From positions 32,565,896 through 32,629,895 of the forward strand of contig NC_067206.1 of assembly GCF_026262505.1 (NCBI RefSeq): a stretch of DNA of 64,000 bases, in the 5' to 3' direction. The notes below the pieces were generated by a model. It ran no database searches. It had not been told where the DNA came from and saw nothing but the letters and a program-made list of their open reading frames with translations. Source of the DNA: Trichomonas vaginalis G3 (lineage: Eukaryota > Parabasalia > Trichomonadida > Trichomonadidae). This document shows, one piece after another, positions 8,376 to 18,679 of the stretch; within the stretch, counting starts at the first letter, position 1, and every line of letters begins with the position of its first letter. The position numbers and the translations under genes were made by a program.

Positions 8376-9262
8376 ATGAAGCATTTAATACATGATGTAG
8401 ATGAAGACATGAATGAAACTACAGACAAACTTAACTCTTCTCTTATTCTTCCTTTCAGCAAAGATTATGAATTCTGTTCAAATGGTGTGTATTTCTATTG
8501 TGGAAAGATGGGTTCAGGTAAGACATTTAACCTCATTCGTCATATACTCATAACAGAACGTTTAGGAAATGACTCATATTATGACCAAATCATTATATCA
8601 GCAACTTCAGACTCTATGGACTCAACAGCGAAAACATTTATGTCAAAAGTTCAAGCCTCTGTCGTTAAAGTTCCAGACAGTGAACTCATTGAATTTCTTC
8701 AACGTTACATTCGACGTAAGAGGAAATATTATGCCATCGTTGAATTTATACAGTCAGGAATGCAAAAGACTTCTGAGGAGATGGAAAGAATTATTGACAA
8801 ACACCACTTACGTCAGTACTCAGGAGTTTACGATATGAAACGACTGACAAACTACATTCTGTCAAAACTTTCAAAATACCCCTTCAAAAAATATCCTTCA
8901 AACACTCTGCTCGTTTGTGACGACTTCGCCGGAAAAGGTTTAGTGTCAAAACCAGACTCACCATTAGCTAACATCATAACTAAAGTCAGACATTACCATT
9001 TAACTGTAGCAATACTTATGCAAACATGGAGGTTTTTAGCTTTAAACATAAAACGTCTCATAACTGACTTCATTATCTTTCAAGGTTTCTCACGCTATGA
9101 TATTGAACTCATTTGAAACAGTCAGGTATAACATTACCTTTTGAAGAAATTTGGGAAGCATATAAGTCTCTCATCTCTCCTCGTTCATACCTTGAGATTC
9201 ATATCATGACTAATACCATTAAAGTCAAAAATATTCCATGGAAACGACCAACATTGTTTTAA
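8376..9262 (+). CDS. Mav-B left arm: FtsK/HerA-type packaging ATPase
   Basis: About 295 residues. Walker A is GKMGSGKT (residues 43-50); Walker B is LLVCDDF (about 178-184), followed by a sensor-like stretch (TVAILMQTWRFLALNIKR). This is the Polinton genome-packaging ATPase family (A32-like), acting in capsid filling. It is divergent from the penton-like gene and meets the next gene tail-to-tail, with the two stop codons overlapping. The mirror copy at 24061-24954 has the same motifs. Confidence 0.85.
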
Positions 9263-9660
9263 AGTTTAACCTTCAATTGACTGATGGTAAACAAATTCCA
9301 TGCATCTCTGTCGCCATTTCTGTTAATATTTTTGCTGTCATTCATATCATCCACTTCCCCATCCGTTAGCTTTTGAGGATATGCGTTAGAATAGCTGTTC
9401 TTAAATGAAGGCTTTTCACCTTTGAGAGCATAAACTCTATAACTTTCTGCATACTTTATGTTTGAACCTCCTGAGCCATCATTGACATAAATTTTTATAG
9501 GCTTCCACCCTTTGTTCATGTTCCTGCTTCTTCCCTTAGCTCTTTTGTTCAGTAGTTCTACATCTTTATACACAGCACCTGTCTCAGTGAATTCAACAAT
9601 ATTTTCATTCGTTAGCTTTACATTCAAACCCTTGTCGAGTATATTGTTCATTTCATACAT
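9259..9660 (-). CDS. Mav-B left arm: 133-residue unknown protein
   Basis: ATG at 9660 gives MYEMNNILDKGLNVKL. The middle is basic (KRAKGRSRNMNKGWKPIKIY) and the end is polar (GDRDAWNLFTISQLKVKL). Position is between ATPase and the next plus-strand gene, where some Polintons carry a protease, but no His/Asp/Cys protease pattern is visible. No family recognised. Upstream A/T promoter shared with the gene at 9686. Confidence 0.5.
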   Translation of the reverse strand: MYEMNNILDKGLNVKLTNENIVEFTETGAVYKDVELLNKRAKGRSRNMNKGWKPIKIYVNDGSGGSNIKYAESYRVYALKGEKPSFKNSYSNAYPQKLTDGEVDDMNDSKNINRNGDRDAWNLFTISQLKVKL

Positions 9661-9685
9661 ATAAAAGGTTTTTATTCTATATGAA

Positions 9686-10299
9686 ATGAGAAGCAAATCC
9701 ATCTTAGCTGGTGCCGTTAATGTTCCAATTGAACCAACATCAAATGTTGACTCACGAACGACAAACAATATTGTCATAAAGAACTATAGTTCAGAGTGTT
9801 TGAAAGAAAAAGAACCAGAACTGAAATCCGTGAATTTAAACTCAGCTTCAAACGCTAACGCTACATCAGATGTTAAGTTAGAGTATCCACCACTGGACAA
9901 ATTCTTTCAAGAGAAGCCAACGACAACCCTTACACAAATGTTCAAACAAATCCTTCAGATAACGTAGACCATTACCTTCTTCAGTTATACCAAACAATTT
10001 TACTCAAAGACGATAAGAAGCTTTTGACAAATCTTATAAGCAAGAACCAAATAATTCTAACAAAGGAGGACCTTGAAAATGTTATCTCACGAATAACAGG
10101 GAAACAATGTGTCATTGACTATCTCGACCCTGAAATCGAATGCTGTGGTCAAACTCCACTATTCATGAAAATAGGTAACATCCGCATCATTGAAACACCA
10201 GGAACTACAGGAGTTGAGTTTAAGTATAAATATTCGAACGAGTATACAAAACTATCTACTTACTATAAGCTTTGTTTGAAATATGTTTTAGTAAATTAA
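9686..10299 (+). CDS. Mav-B left arm: 204-residue unknown protein with Cys-Cys segment
   Basis: Starts MRSKSILAGAVNVPIEPTSN. The N-terminal half is polar and Asn-rich. The C-terminal half has DPEIECCGQTPLFMKI, then KYKYSNEYTKLSTYYKLCLK. Mav-C 42196-42773 has the same ending style (EPDISCCG, LKYSF, SLKFIC), so the two are probably homologous. Function unknown. It lies before the hairpin at 10309 and converges with the next gene. Confidence 0.55.
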
Positions 10300-10308
10300 A
10301 GCAGTCAG

Positions 10309-10334
10309 GACCTTCGGTCTTGGCGCTTTGTGCC
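10309..10334. repeat. GC-rich double hairpin in a convergent spacer
   Basis: GACCTTCGGTC (10309-10319) and GGCGCTTTGTGCC (10322-10334), lying between the 3' ends of two convergent genes. Mirror copy 22995-23020. It could serve as a bidirectional 3' end signal. Confidence 0.8.
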
Positions 10335-10350
10335 GTCAGTCAAAAAAATT

Positions 10351-10593
10351 TCAAGTTAGCAATTTGTAATATCTATCCAAAACTTCTTCAACAGTATCGA
10401 ACTCATCTTCATAATGCAAACCTAATCTTATTGACTTGGTGCAGTTTTCACTAACACAATATTTTTCTGTTCTCTTGACTGACATAACTAACTCATTTGT
10501 TTCATCAAACAGCAACAACCAAAGTTCATGACCTAATACATAACATTCATACTTTATATTTTTAGCTCTGAGTTCTCTTGTAAGCTGTTGCAT
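10351..10593 (-). CDS. Mav-B left arm: 80-residue unknown protein
   Basis: Open frame MQQLTRELRAKNIKYECYVL ending DEFDTVEEVLDRYYKLLT. Its start overlaps the end of the gene at 10554-11329 on the same strand by about 40 bp. Overlap of that kind suggests translation from a shared or closely spaced transcript. No family recognised. Confidence 0.55.
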   Translation of the reverse strand: MQQLTRELRAKNIKYECYVLGHELWLLLFDETNELVMSVKRTEKYCVSENCTKSIRLGLHYEDEFDTVEEVLDRYYKLLT

Positions 10594-11329
10594 TTAATAT
10601 TTTCTAAAAAGTCAACTTCAACAGTCATTCGCACTGGTGCCTTCAGTTCTACAGGCTCTCCTTGAAAGTCAACAAGTCTGAATTGCATGTCTTTCAAATT
10701 ATGAGGACTAATGCGAACCCATTTACCTAAATGAGTTGCTATGACAGGAACGTTTGGAATGAACATTGAATTGACTGCATAACAGAAAGACTTATATTCT
10801 ACTGAACCTTTACTATTAACTCCTGAAATACCTGTGACATTAGCTATTTTAGACTCAATGTACAAACAATTACCATAACATACGTATGGAACAGATTTCA
10901 TCTCAATCGTTTTGTCAACACTTTTCAAAGGAAATGTCATATGGTATGCACCCAAAAGAAGTTGTACTCTATGACTCATTCGTGTTATCTTAAACTCCTT
11001 CGCATAACTGAACTTCAAAACTCCTGCAATAAGTTTAACATTCATTAAGTTTTCTTCGTTCTCCTTGTTTATTGTAGTATTTATGAGCGCATTTAACACT
11101 CCAGCTAATGTTTCCATCTTATATCTACATTATTGTGAAATCTTATTTCGTGCTTTCTTTCCATCTATTTCAAACTCCATGAATCTGTTTCGTCAGTTAT
11201 AACGAATGAAGCAATAGTATTAAAGTCAACAACTCTGAAAGCAAGCGCTTCATTCTGAAGACCTAAGTTTGTTTGTAGCTTTACTGTCCCGTATTCGTTT
11301 GGGTCTGTACTTTGCAAATAGAACAACAT
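10554..11329 (-). CDS. Mav-B left arm: 258-residue minor-capsid-like protein
   Basis: ATG at 11329 gives MLFYLQSTDPNEYGTVKLQT. It is homologous to Mav-A 30239-31070 (MLYYLQSTDPNNYGTIQF) and probably to Mav-C 42778-43575. All three end with a strand-like motif of type LVD-x(5)-PV-x-L-x(3)-M, which resembles the C-terminal beta-strand of Polinton penton-type proteins. Divergently paired with the fibre gene across 17 bp. Either this or the 7478-8359 family could be the vertex protein; a fibre partner would fit a vertex role. Confidence 0.45.
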
Positions 11330-11346
11330 TTTATTCTCATTAAAAT
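11330..11346. promoter_or_regulatory. Mav-B divergent promoter, 17 bp
   Basis: TTTATTCTCATTAAAAT lies between opposed starts and contains TCATTA, a good initiator match, in the plus direction. Mirror copy lies between 21980 and 21998. Confidence 0.55.
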
Positions 11347-14300
11347 ATGACTATTGCTGCATATGCGTATGAAACAAATGAAGCAAGAAAGAGCACATGA
11401 ACTAGTAAACGAAAACTCAACTTTAACCATTGAAGGCAATGATTTAGTCATTGACGATGGAAAAACTAAAAAAGTCATTGATTTCGATACTTTTAACACT
11501 TATGACCCATTCATTACAACAAGCAAGGTTCCCATCATAAATGATGGAACGGTGCAATATATAAATTCTACAGTAGATGCCTCATTAGTGAAAGTACTGA
11601 ATGTTCTCATTGAATTGTTAAAGAGCTTTCGATTTGACGACAACATTAAATGCCTAAAGAATTTAGTCATGAATGAGAAACAAATTCTCGGCGTTGCTGG
11701 TAGCAGTAATGATGTACACCTTATGACATTAGAATATTATAACGAACATAAAGATGAACTGAAAGGAGAGAAGGGTGACACGGACCACAAGGACCACAAG
11801 GAATACAAGGAATACAAGGAATACAAGGACCTCAAGGCGAAAACGGTTTGGATGGAAAGGATGGAAAAGGATGGAAAAACTGCTAAATCATGGATATGGG
11901 ACCTTATAAATACTGGTTTAACAGCTGCTTCATATGGAGTTCTTCAATACCAAATCGGAAAGATATGGGCAGTACTTGGTGAAGAAGCTTTAGATGACGT
12001 TAAAAATGCTTTGAACTTCATTTCAAATGGTTCGGATACTATTAAAACTTTATCTGGTTGGATGCAAGAAACAAGGAGTCAAATAGATACTGTAAGACGT
12101 ATAGCAAACAATGCACGTACGGGATTGGATACTTTACGAGAAGCACAAAAACACTAAAGGAAGCAAATGATATTCTTGGCTCAGTATCAGACATGCATGA
12201 AGATTGGCTTAAAGGTATTGACAAATCTTTAAAAAAATCACAGTCAGTCTATTGCTGACTACAAGAAAAGTATAGATTTTTTACATAGTGCTATGGACGT
12301 ACATGATGGAAGCATAAGGAACTTACTTAATGCTAACAATAACTTACCAGGAACTATTAAAGCATTTATAAAGTCCTTTGTAAAACCCGGTGCTCTAACA
12401 TTTAGGTCTTTGAGAGCAAGAGCATTGAAGTCAAGAGATGCAGAAACTCCAGAAGAACCACCAAAACCAACAGCTAATGAAATATTGTTCGAATATTTTC
12501 CAAGGTACTCTGTTCTCATTGCATACATTTCAAGAAATACTTAAGAAAGCAGACTTGACTTTAGGAGATGATGAAAGTTCTGTATATCTTTCGTTCCAGT
12601 TTCAAATAGCAGAACTTTTGAGACAGATATGCTTAATGTATGACAACATCTCTGATTTCACAAGATATGATGACGACCATACCCCGAACACGGTGAAGAA
12701 GAAGTTTTACAAACATCCATTAAGAAGGAAAGGTTTTAAACTCAAAGTCTCATTATTGACACCAAAGATGGCGAAGTGGACGTTCTTCAAGAGCTGAAGA
12801 AAAATACTTCTTCGGGAGGTGGTGGTAGGCATGAACTTGAAATAAATGAGATAGAAGAGAAATTAGCCGAAAAAGCAGATAAAGAACATAAACACAATAT
12901 CTCCGATATAAATGAACTTCAAGCTACATTAAATAGTAAAGCAGATAAAACCATGTTCATTATATAACTTCAGATGAACAGATTATAACGGACTACCATG
13001 GATATTTAACACAGGATGAAAAGTGAAGACGGAAGATGTTAATGAAAGAAGATATAAATACATTCGTGCTAAAGGTTATGACATAAGCTGTACTGTACAT
13101 TATGACACAGGTAAAGCGCTAGAAGCATTTAGTTATAACGATGAAATTTATGCCTCTACTTTCAATGTTAACGGTGTATTAGTTGAACCAAGATTTACTT
13201 TGAGAGTTAAGGCAAAATAACTTTTGAAGATGCTATTAAAAGTAGAGCCGACAAAGATGAACTTGACGCAACGAAACAAAGTTTTGAAATCTCATAAACA
13301 CAATATCTCCGATATAAATGAACTCAAGCTACATTAAATAGTAAAGCCGACAAAAATCATACACATAAATCCTTCACTACTGTTAGAGCAGACGACATAA
13401 TATTGAACTATGATTTGGGTTCAAGTGCACCTTTAGAGAATCCGAGTACAAGCGTAAAAGATACTCTTAACAATTTAGATAAGAGTTGCAGGAATATCGA
13501 AGATCATGCCAGAAACTTTGAAGCATATGAACTACCATCAATGTTAGACAGTAAAGCCGACAAAATCATACACATAAATCCTTCACTACTGTTAGAGCAG
13601 ACGACATAATATTGAAACTATGATTTGGGTTCAAGTGCACCTTTAGAGAATCCGAGTACAAGCGTAAAAGATACTCTTAACAATTTAGATAAGAGTTGCA
13701 GGAATATCGAAGATCATGCCAGAAAACTTTGAAGCATATGAACTACCATCAATGTTAGACAGTAAAGCGACAAAAATCATACACATAAATCCTTCACTAC
13801 TGTTAGAGCAGACGACATAATATTGAACTATGATTTGGGTTCAAGTGCACCTTTAGAGAATCCGAGTACAAGCGTAAAAGATACTCTTAACAATTTAGAT
13901 AAGAGTTGCAGGAATATCGAAGATCATGCCAGAAACTTTGAAGCATATGAACTACCCGCAATGTTAGACAAGAAAGCAGACAAACAGAGCTTCAAACATT
14001 AAAGACTCAGATTCTTGAAACATTATATCCTATAGGCTCTATTTATACGTCAATGAACTCAACAAATCCAGCAACAGTTTTAGGTTTTGGTACATGGCAG
14101 CAGATTGTAGACAAATTCTTATACTGTGCTAACTCTTCAAAAGCAAACAGGAGGTTCGAAGAAAATTACTGAAGCAAACCTTCCACCGCACACTCATACA
14201 GGAACTACAAACTTTTCTGGCGACCATAGCACTCATTAAGAGACCATCCATTATACAACTCAGAGTATGAAGCTGGCAATGATGTTTTATCTCCATCTTA

Positions 14301-14443
14301 TAACAATTCAGCAAAAAAGACTTTTCGACCAACTGAACCAGGAGGAAATCATGTCCATACTTTCACAAACAAATCCAACAGGCTCGGGTGCAGATTATAT
14401 GCCACCATTTGTGACTGTATTTGCATGGTACCGCGTTCAATGA
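11347..14443 (+). CDS. Mav-B left arm: long fibre protein region (collagen-like, repeat shaft, tail-collar end)
   Basis: Begins MTIAAYAYETNEAR. Regions in order: N-terminal anchor; a collagen-like Gly-x-y stretch (clearest in the mirror copy near 21460-21560); a helical/coiled part; 210-bp repeats coding a 70-residue unit with TTVRADDIILNYDLGSSAP; and a C-terminal end with YPIGSIYTSMN, LGFGTWQQI, GGSKKI, LPPHTH, DYMPPFVTVFAWYR. The last is the pattern of phage tail-collar/baseplate gp10-type ends. Likely a trimeric attachment fibre. This copy is broken in several places. Confidence 0.65.
13355..13985 (+). repeat. Fibre-shaft tandem repeat, 210-bp period, three copies
   Basis: AGATCATGCC recurs at about 13501, 13711 and 13921. 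Each unit codes a 70-residue block. The right arm has four copies (19150-19990); Mav-A has one related block (about 32680-32890). Confidence 0.85.
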
Positions 14444-14471
14444 ACGCGCTTGAGCCTAGACCCTTTGGGTC
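14432..14471. repeat. Paired hairpins after the fibre gene
   Basis: Palindrome CGCGTTCAATGAACGCG (14432-14448) overlaps the fibre stop codon. GACCCTTTGGGTC (14459-14471) follows. Mirror copies lie near 18652-18691. Same GC-rich hairpin style as elsewhere in the element. Confidence 0.75.
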
Positions 14472-14511
14472 AAGGCTTACCGTCTTGAATAAAATCTTTA
14501 ACTTTACATAA

Positions 14512-15595
14512 ATGAGCTTGAAAGAAGTATTCGAACAACATCCATGGAGGTCATTTAGAAGTTCAATGAAGCAGCAAAGAGTTGGGGATTTACTAACAGA
14601 GCTGAAGTGAAAAGGTTTTTTGACAAAAATGTTGTACATCAAACAAAAATAAACCCTTACGACTACTTTTTACCAATTTACTCCAACGCTCCTGACGCAT
14701 ACCAATTTGATACTCTCATTCAAAGCAGAAAAGGAGGACATAAACCATTCCTCATCTTCATTAATGTTAACACTTCGCAAAGCTTTTGCGTATATAATGA
14801 AAATAAAGGAACTCGTGAAGTGTTAAGAGTTTTACAAAAGTTTGTAGCAGAACATAGCCCAAGTACTTTAACATCAGACCAAGACAGTGCATACCTCAGC
14901 AATGAAATCACAGAATTTCTCATTAAGCATAACATAACTCACTACACTACTGAAGACCATAACCATAACATACTCGGCATCATTAACCGCTTCATAAGAA
15001 CGCTCAGAGATTTAAACCAAGAGCGAGACTTTACCGAAGAAACAATGAAACACTTTCTCGAAGTATATAATTCCTCAACACATTCTACAACAGGACATAC
15101 ACCAAATTCAATGACACAACAACAAGAAGAAAAGTATATACAAAAGAAACGAAGCCAAACACAAAATATCAGAAATTCAACACAATTTATCTCATTCCTG
15201 GTACAAAAGTTCGTGTAGTTCTTGACGACAAACCGTTGACAAAGAAACGTTTAAGGTTAAGTCGAAATTATTATATAGTAGACTCTACGCAAGGTAATGG
15301 ATATCTTATAAAAGCTGCCGACGACTCTATTGCGTTTTATCCTCGTCATAAATTAGTCGAAAGTTGTAATGGCAAACTTGCTGAAACCATTGACGAAGCA
15401 AAGCGAGGAGTGGTTATTGAAATACTTGGCTATAACACAAACGATGACACTTATAAAGTAAGATATGAAGGAGGCGTTGAAGATGTTATACCATCTAAGA
15501 ACTTGAGAGAGTCGAAGCCAACACATCTGGGACCATTAGAGCGGGAGTACTGGAAAGACAAAAATATGCCAGAAAGAATAAGAAAATTCTTCTAA
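14512..15595 (+). CDS. Mav-B left arm: Maverick (retroviral-type) integrase
   Basis: MSLKEVFEQHPWRSFKKF is followed by an rve-type core: Asp in YQFDTL (about residue 67), Asp in TSDQDSAYL (about 123), and GIINRFIRTLRDLNQ where the third acidic position normally falls. The C-terminal region GTKVRVV and NYYIVDSTQGNGYLI-KAADD-YPRHKLVE resembles the SH3/chromo-like domain of Polinton integrases. The enzyme joins element ends to target DNA and makes 5-6-bp duplications. The mirror copy at 17526-18611 is a single frame. Confidence 0.85.
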
Positions 15596-15682
15596 ACTTT
15601 TTCATTAGATGTAAATCAGACATGAATGAGAACAGTCATGTATTATTAATGGTACCATTTATTTTAACATAAAGACGCAAAC

Positions 15683-15831
15683 GGACTCTTTGAGTCCTGA
15701 GGTCTTTCAGACCGAAGCGGCGAGGACGAAGTCCATGACCAAAAATAATGTTTAGGGTAGATGGTTAGATCTAACCTCATTTCTACCCTCATTTCTAACC
15801 TCAGCCGCTAAGCGGCGAGACCCAAAGGGTC
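15683..15831. repeat. Cluster of GC-rich hairpins in the 320-bp spacer after the integrase
   Basis: In order: GGACTCTTTGAGTCC (15683), GGTCTTTCAGACC (15701), CCGAAGCGG (15712), GGACGAAGTCC (15724), the nested stem with GGTTAGATCTAACC (15763-15776), GCCGCTAAGCGGC (15804) and GACCCAAAGGGTC (15819). Nothing else is seen between 15596 and 15914. Mirror cluster 17290-17438. Confidence 0.85.
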
Positions 15832-15914
15832 TTGAATTTTCATGAATTTCCTTAAGACAGAAAAAATAAAGTTAGTTTTATTTTTATTTATTTTTTTATT
15901 TTGTATGTAAAGAT

Positions 15915-16602
15915 ATGATTTCAACAATCGAAACATCAGCACTTTCGACAGCATGCACGGCACCAAACTCGCTAGTCATGAATCCTACGTCAATGTTGGT
16001 AGAGATGAAAAACTTCATTCCTTCTTCATATACTTTGAAACAGAAATACAAAGAATAAAGCAAGAACTTTTAACAAGTAATTTAGACTGTAGTGCGAAAG
16101 ATGAAACAAATGGAGAGGAGCTATATGAAATGCAAGATATCATAGACCATTTGCCTAAATTACCGGAAGTTCAGCAACAAAAACTAACTATTCCTGAATT
16201 CGATGAAATTGAAGTTAAAGTTACTGATTCAGTAGAAATAAAGAAGTTCATACGTAAAGTAAATTATGAATTCCTTGGTTTTCATTGCAACCATAAAGTT
16301 ATGAACAAAGATTGCGACATGGTTTTATAAAAACATTTCTGACATATATAAATCTGAGGAGTTTAAGACATACGACAACTTTGTTTCATTAGCTGCTGAA
16401 TGTGTGTGGCAGATAAGAGATAAAGACAGAAGAGGCAAAGTATGGAATGGACAAATAAAACCAACAACTTTTGAGTTAAAGAAAACCATTGACGCCTTAG
16501 TTGTTCTAGCAGGTCAAATTTCAATGTATAACGCAAAAATGAATCCGCAATGTTCAAAATGTAAAGCAACAATGAGGATTCATTTTTGCGTTATACATTG
16601 AA
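15915..16602 (+). CDS. Mav-B: gene at the palindrome centre, left-hand copy
   Basis: ATG at 15915 gives MISTIETSALSTACTAPNSL. Downstream sequence includes EIQRIKQELLTSNLDCSAKD, helical charged segments, FLGFHCNHKVMNKDCD and KTIDALVVLAGQISMYNAKM. It crosses the turn of the palindrome, where a CSKCK pair of cysteines is read in the 29-bp spacer. No family recognised. The gene is cut by the fold-back structure of the element. Confidence 0.45.
16547..16575. other. Centre (spacer) of the Mav-B palindrome
   Basis: Left arm ends ...GCAAAAATGAATCC at 16546 and the complement starts GGATTCATTTTTGC at 16576. The 29 bp between are present once. All of the element on either side is inverted copy. Confidence 0.92.
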
Positions 16603-17206
16603 ATTTGACCTGCTAGAACAACTAAGGCGTCAATGGTTTTCTTTAACTCAAAAGTTGTTGGTTTTATTTGTCCATTCCATACTTTGCCTCTTCTGTCTTT
16701 ATCTCTTATCTGCCACACACATTCAGCAGCTAATGAAACAAAGTTGTCGTATGTCTTAAACTCCTCAGATTTATATATGTCAGAAATGTTTTTATAAACC
16801 ATGTCGCAATCTTTGTTCATAACTTTATGGTTGCAATGAAAACCAAGGAATTCATAATTTACTTTACGTATGAACTTCTTTATTTCTACTGAATCAGTAA
16901 CTTTAACTTCAATTTCATCGAATTCAGGAATAGTTAGTTTTTGTTGCTGAACTTCCGGTAATTTAGGCAAATGGTCTATGATATCTTGCATTTCATATAG
17001 CTCCTCTCCATTTGTTTCATCTTTCGCACTACAGTCTAAATTACTTGTTAAAAGTTCTTGCTTTATTCTTTGTATTTCTGTTTCAAAAGTATATGAAGAA
17101 GGAATGAAGTTTTTCATCTCTACAACATTGACGTAGGATTCATGACTAGCGAGTTTGGTACCGTGCATGCTGTCGAAAGTGCTGATGTTTCGATTGTTGA
17201 AATCAT
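16554..17206 (-). CDS. Mav-B: gene at the palindrome centre, right-hand copy
   Basis: Mirror of 15915-16602, starting at an ATG at 17206 and running toward the centre. Same segments (EIQRIKQELLTSNLDCSAKD, FLGFHCNHKVMNKDCD). Unknown function. Confidence 0.45.
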
Positions 17207-17289
17207 ATCTTTACATACAAAATAAAAAAATAAATAAAAATAAAACTAACTTTATTTTTTCTGTCTTAAGGAAATTCATGAAAATTCAA

Positions 17290-17438
17290 GACCCTTTGGG
17301 TCTCGCCGCTTAGCGGCTGAGGTTAGAAATGAGGGTAGAAATGAGGTTAGATCTAACCATCTACCCTAAACATTATTTTTGGTCATGGACTTCGTCCTCG
17401 CCGCTTCGGTCTGAAAGACCTCAGGACTCAAAGAGTCC
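17290..17438. repeat. Hairpin cluster, right-arm mirror
   Basis: Inverted copy of 15683-15831, from GACCCTTTGGGTC (17290) to GGACTCAAAGAGTCC (17424-17438). It fills the spacer between the central gene and the integrase. Confidence 0.85.
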
Positions 17439-17525
17439 GTTTGCGTCTTTATGTTAAAATAAATGGTACCATTAATAATACATGACTGTTCTCATTCATG
17501 TCTGATTTACATCTAATGAAAAAGT

Positions 17526-18611
17526 TTAGAAGAATTTTCTTATTCTTTCTGGCATATTTTTGTCTTTCCAGTACTCCCGCTCTAATGGTCCCAGATGTGT
17601 TGGCTTCGACTCTCTCAAGTTCTTAGATGGTATAACATCTTCAACGCCTCCTTCATATCTTACTTTATAAGTGTCATCGTTTGTGTTATAGCCAAGTATT
17701 TCAATAACCACTCCTCGCTTTGCTTCGTCAATGGTTTCAGCAAGTTTGCCATTACAACTTTCGACTAATTTATGACGAGGATAAAACGCAATAGAGTCGT
17801 CGGCAGCTTTTATAAGATATCCATTACCTTGCGTAGAGTCTACTATATAATAATTTCGACTTAACCTTAAACGTTTCTTTGTCAACGGTTTGTCGTCAAG
17901 AACTACACGAACTTTTGTACCAGGAATGAGAGTAAATTGTGTTGAATTTCTGATATTTTGTGTTTGGCTTCGTTTCTTTTGTATATACTTTTCTTCTTGT
18001 TGTTGTGTCATTGAATTTGGTGTATGTCCTGTTGTAGAATGTGTTGAGGAATTATATACTTCGAGAAAGTGTTTCATTGTTTCTTCGGTAAAGTCTCGCT
18101 CTTGGTTTAAATCTCTGAGCGTTCTTATGAAGCGGTTAATGATGCCGAGTATGTTATGGTTATGGTCTTCAGTAGTGTAGTGAGTTATGTTATGCTTAAT
18201 GAGAAATTCTGTGATTTCATTGCTGAGGTATGCACTGTCTTGGTCTGATGTTAAAGTACTTGGGCTATGTTCTGCTACAAACTTTTGTAAAACTCTTAAC
18301 ACTTCACGAGTTCCTTTATTTTTCATTATATACGCAAAAGCTTTGCGAGTGTTAACATTAATGAAGATGAGGAATGGTTTATGTCCTCCTTTTCTGCTTT
18401 GAATGAGAGTATCAAATTGGTATGCGTCAGGAGCGTTGGAGTAAATTGGTAAAAAGTAGTCGTAAGGGTTTATTTTTGTTTGATGTACAACATTTTTGTC
18501 AAAGAACCTTTTCACTTCAGCTCTGTTAGTAAATCCCCAACTCTTTGCTGCTTCATTGAACTTCTTAAATGACCTCCATGGATGTTGTTCGAATACTTCT
18601 TTCAAGCTCAT
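17526..18611 (-). CDS. Mav-B right arm: Maverick integrase
   Basis: One open frame of 361 residues, mirror of 14512-15595. It shows the rve-type core (YQFDTL, TSDQDSAYL), a helical linker rich in Gln (QQQEEKYIQKKRSQTQN), and the C-terminal SH3/chromo-like region ending in YWKDKNMPERIRKFF. Confidence 0.9.
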   Translation of the reverse strand: MSLKEVFEQHPWRSFKKFNEAAKSWGFTNRAEVKRFFDKNVVHQTKINPYDYFLPIYSNAPDAYQFDTLIQSRKGGHKPFLIFINVNTRKAFAYIMKNKGTREVLRVLQKFVAEHSPSTLTSDQDSAYLSNEITEFLIKHNITHYTTEDHNHNILGIINRFIRTLRDLNQERDFTEETMKHFLEVYNSSTHSTTGHTPNSMTQQQEEKYIQKKRSQTQNIRNSTQFTLIPGTKVRVVLDDKPLTKKRLRLSRNYYIVDSTQGNGYLIKAADDSIAFYPRHKLVESCNGKLAETIDEAKRGVVIEILGYNTNDDTYKVRYEGGVEDVIPSKNLRESKPTHLGPLEREYWKDKNMPERIRKFF

Positions 18612-18679
18612 TTATGTAAAGTTAAAGATTTTATTCAAGACGGTAAGCCTTGACCCAAAGGGTCTAGGCTCAAGCGCGT

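Noticed and set aside
9259-9660. Adenovirus-type cysteine protease of Polintons
   Set aside because: The position fits, but no His, acidic and Cys pattern is visible and the protein is too short.
16501-16621. Terminator at the centre of Mav-B
   Set aside because: The inverted repeat is the turn of a 21-kb palindrome and not a local stem.
14512-18611. LTR retrotransposon because of the rve-type integrase
   Set aside because: No reverse transcriptase, gag or LTR; capsid, ATPase and PolB neighbours make it Maverick/Polinton.
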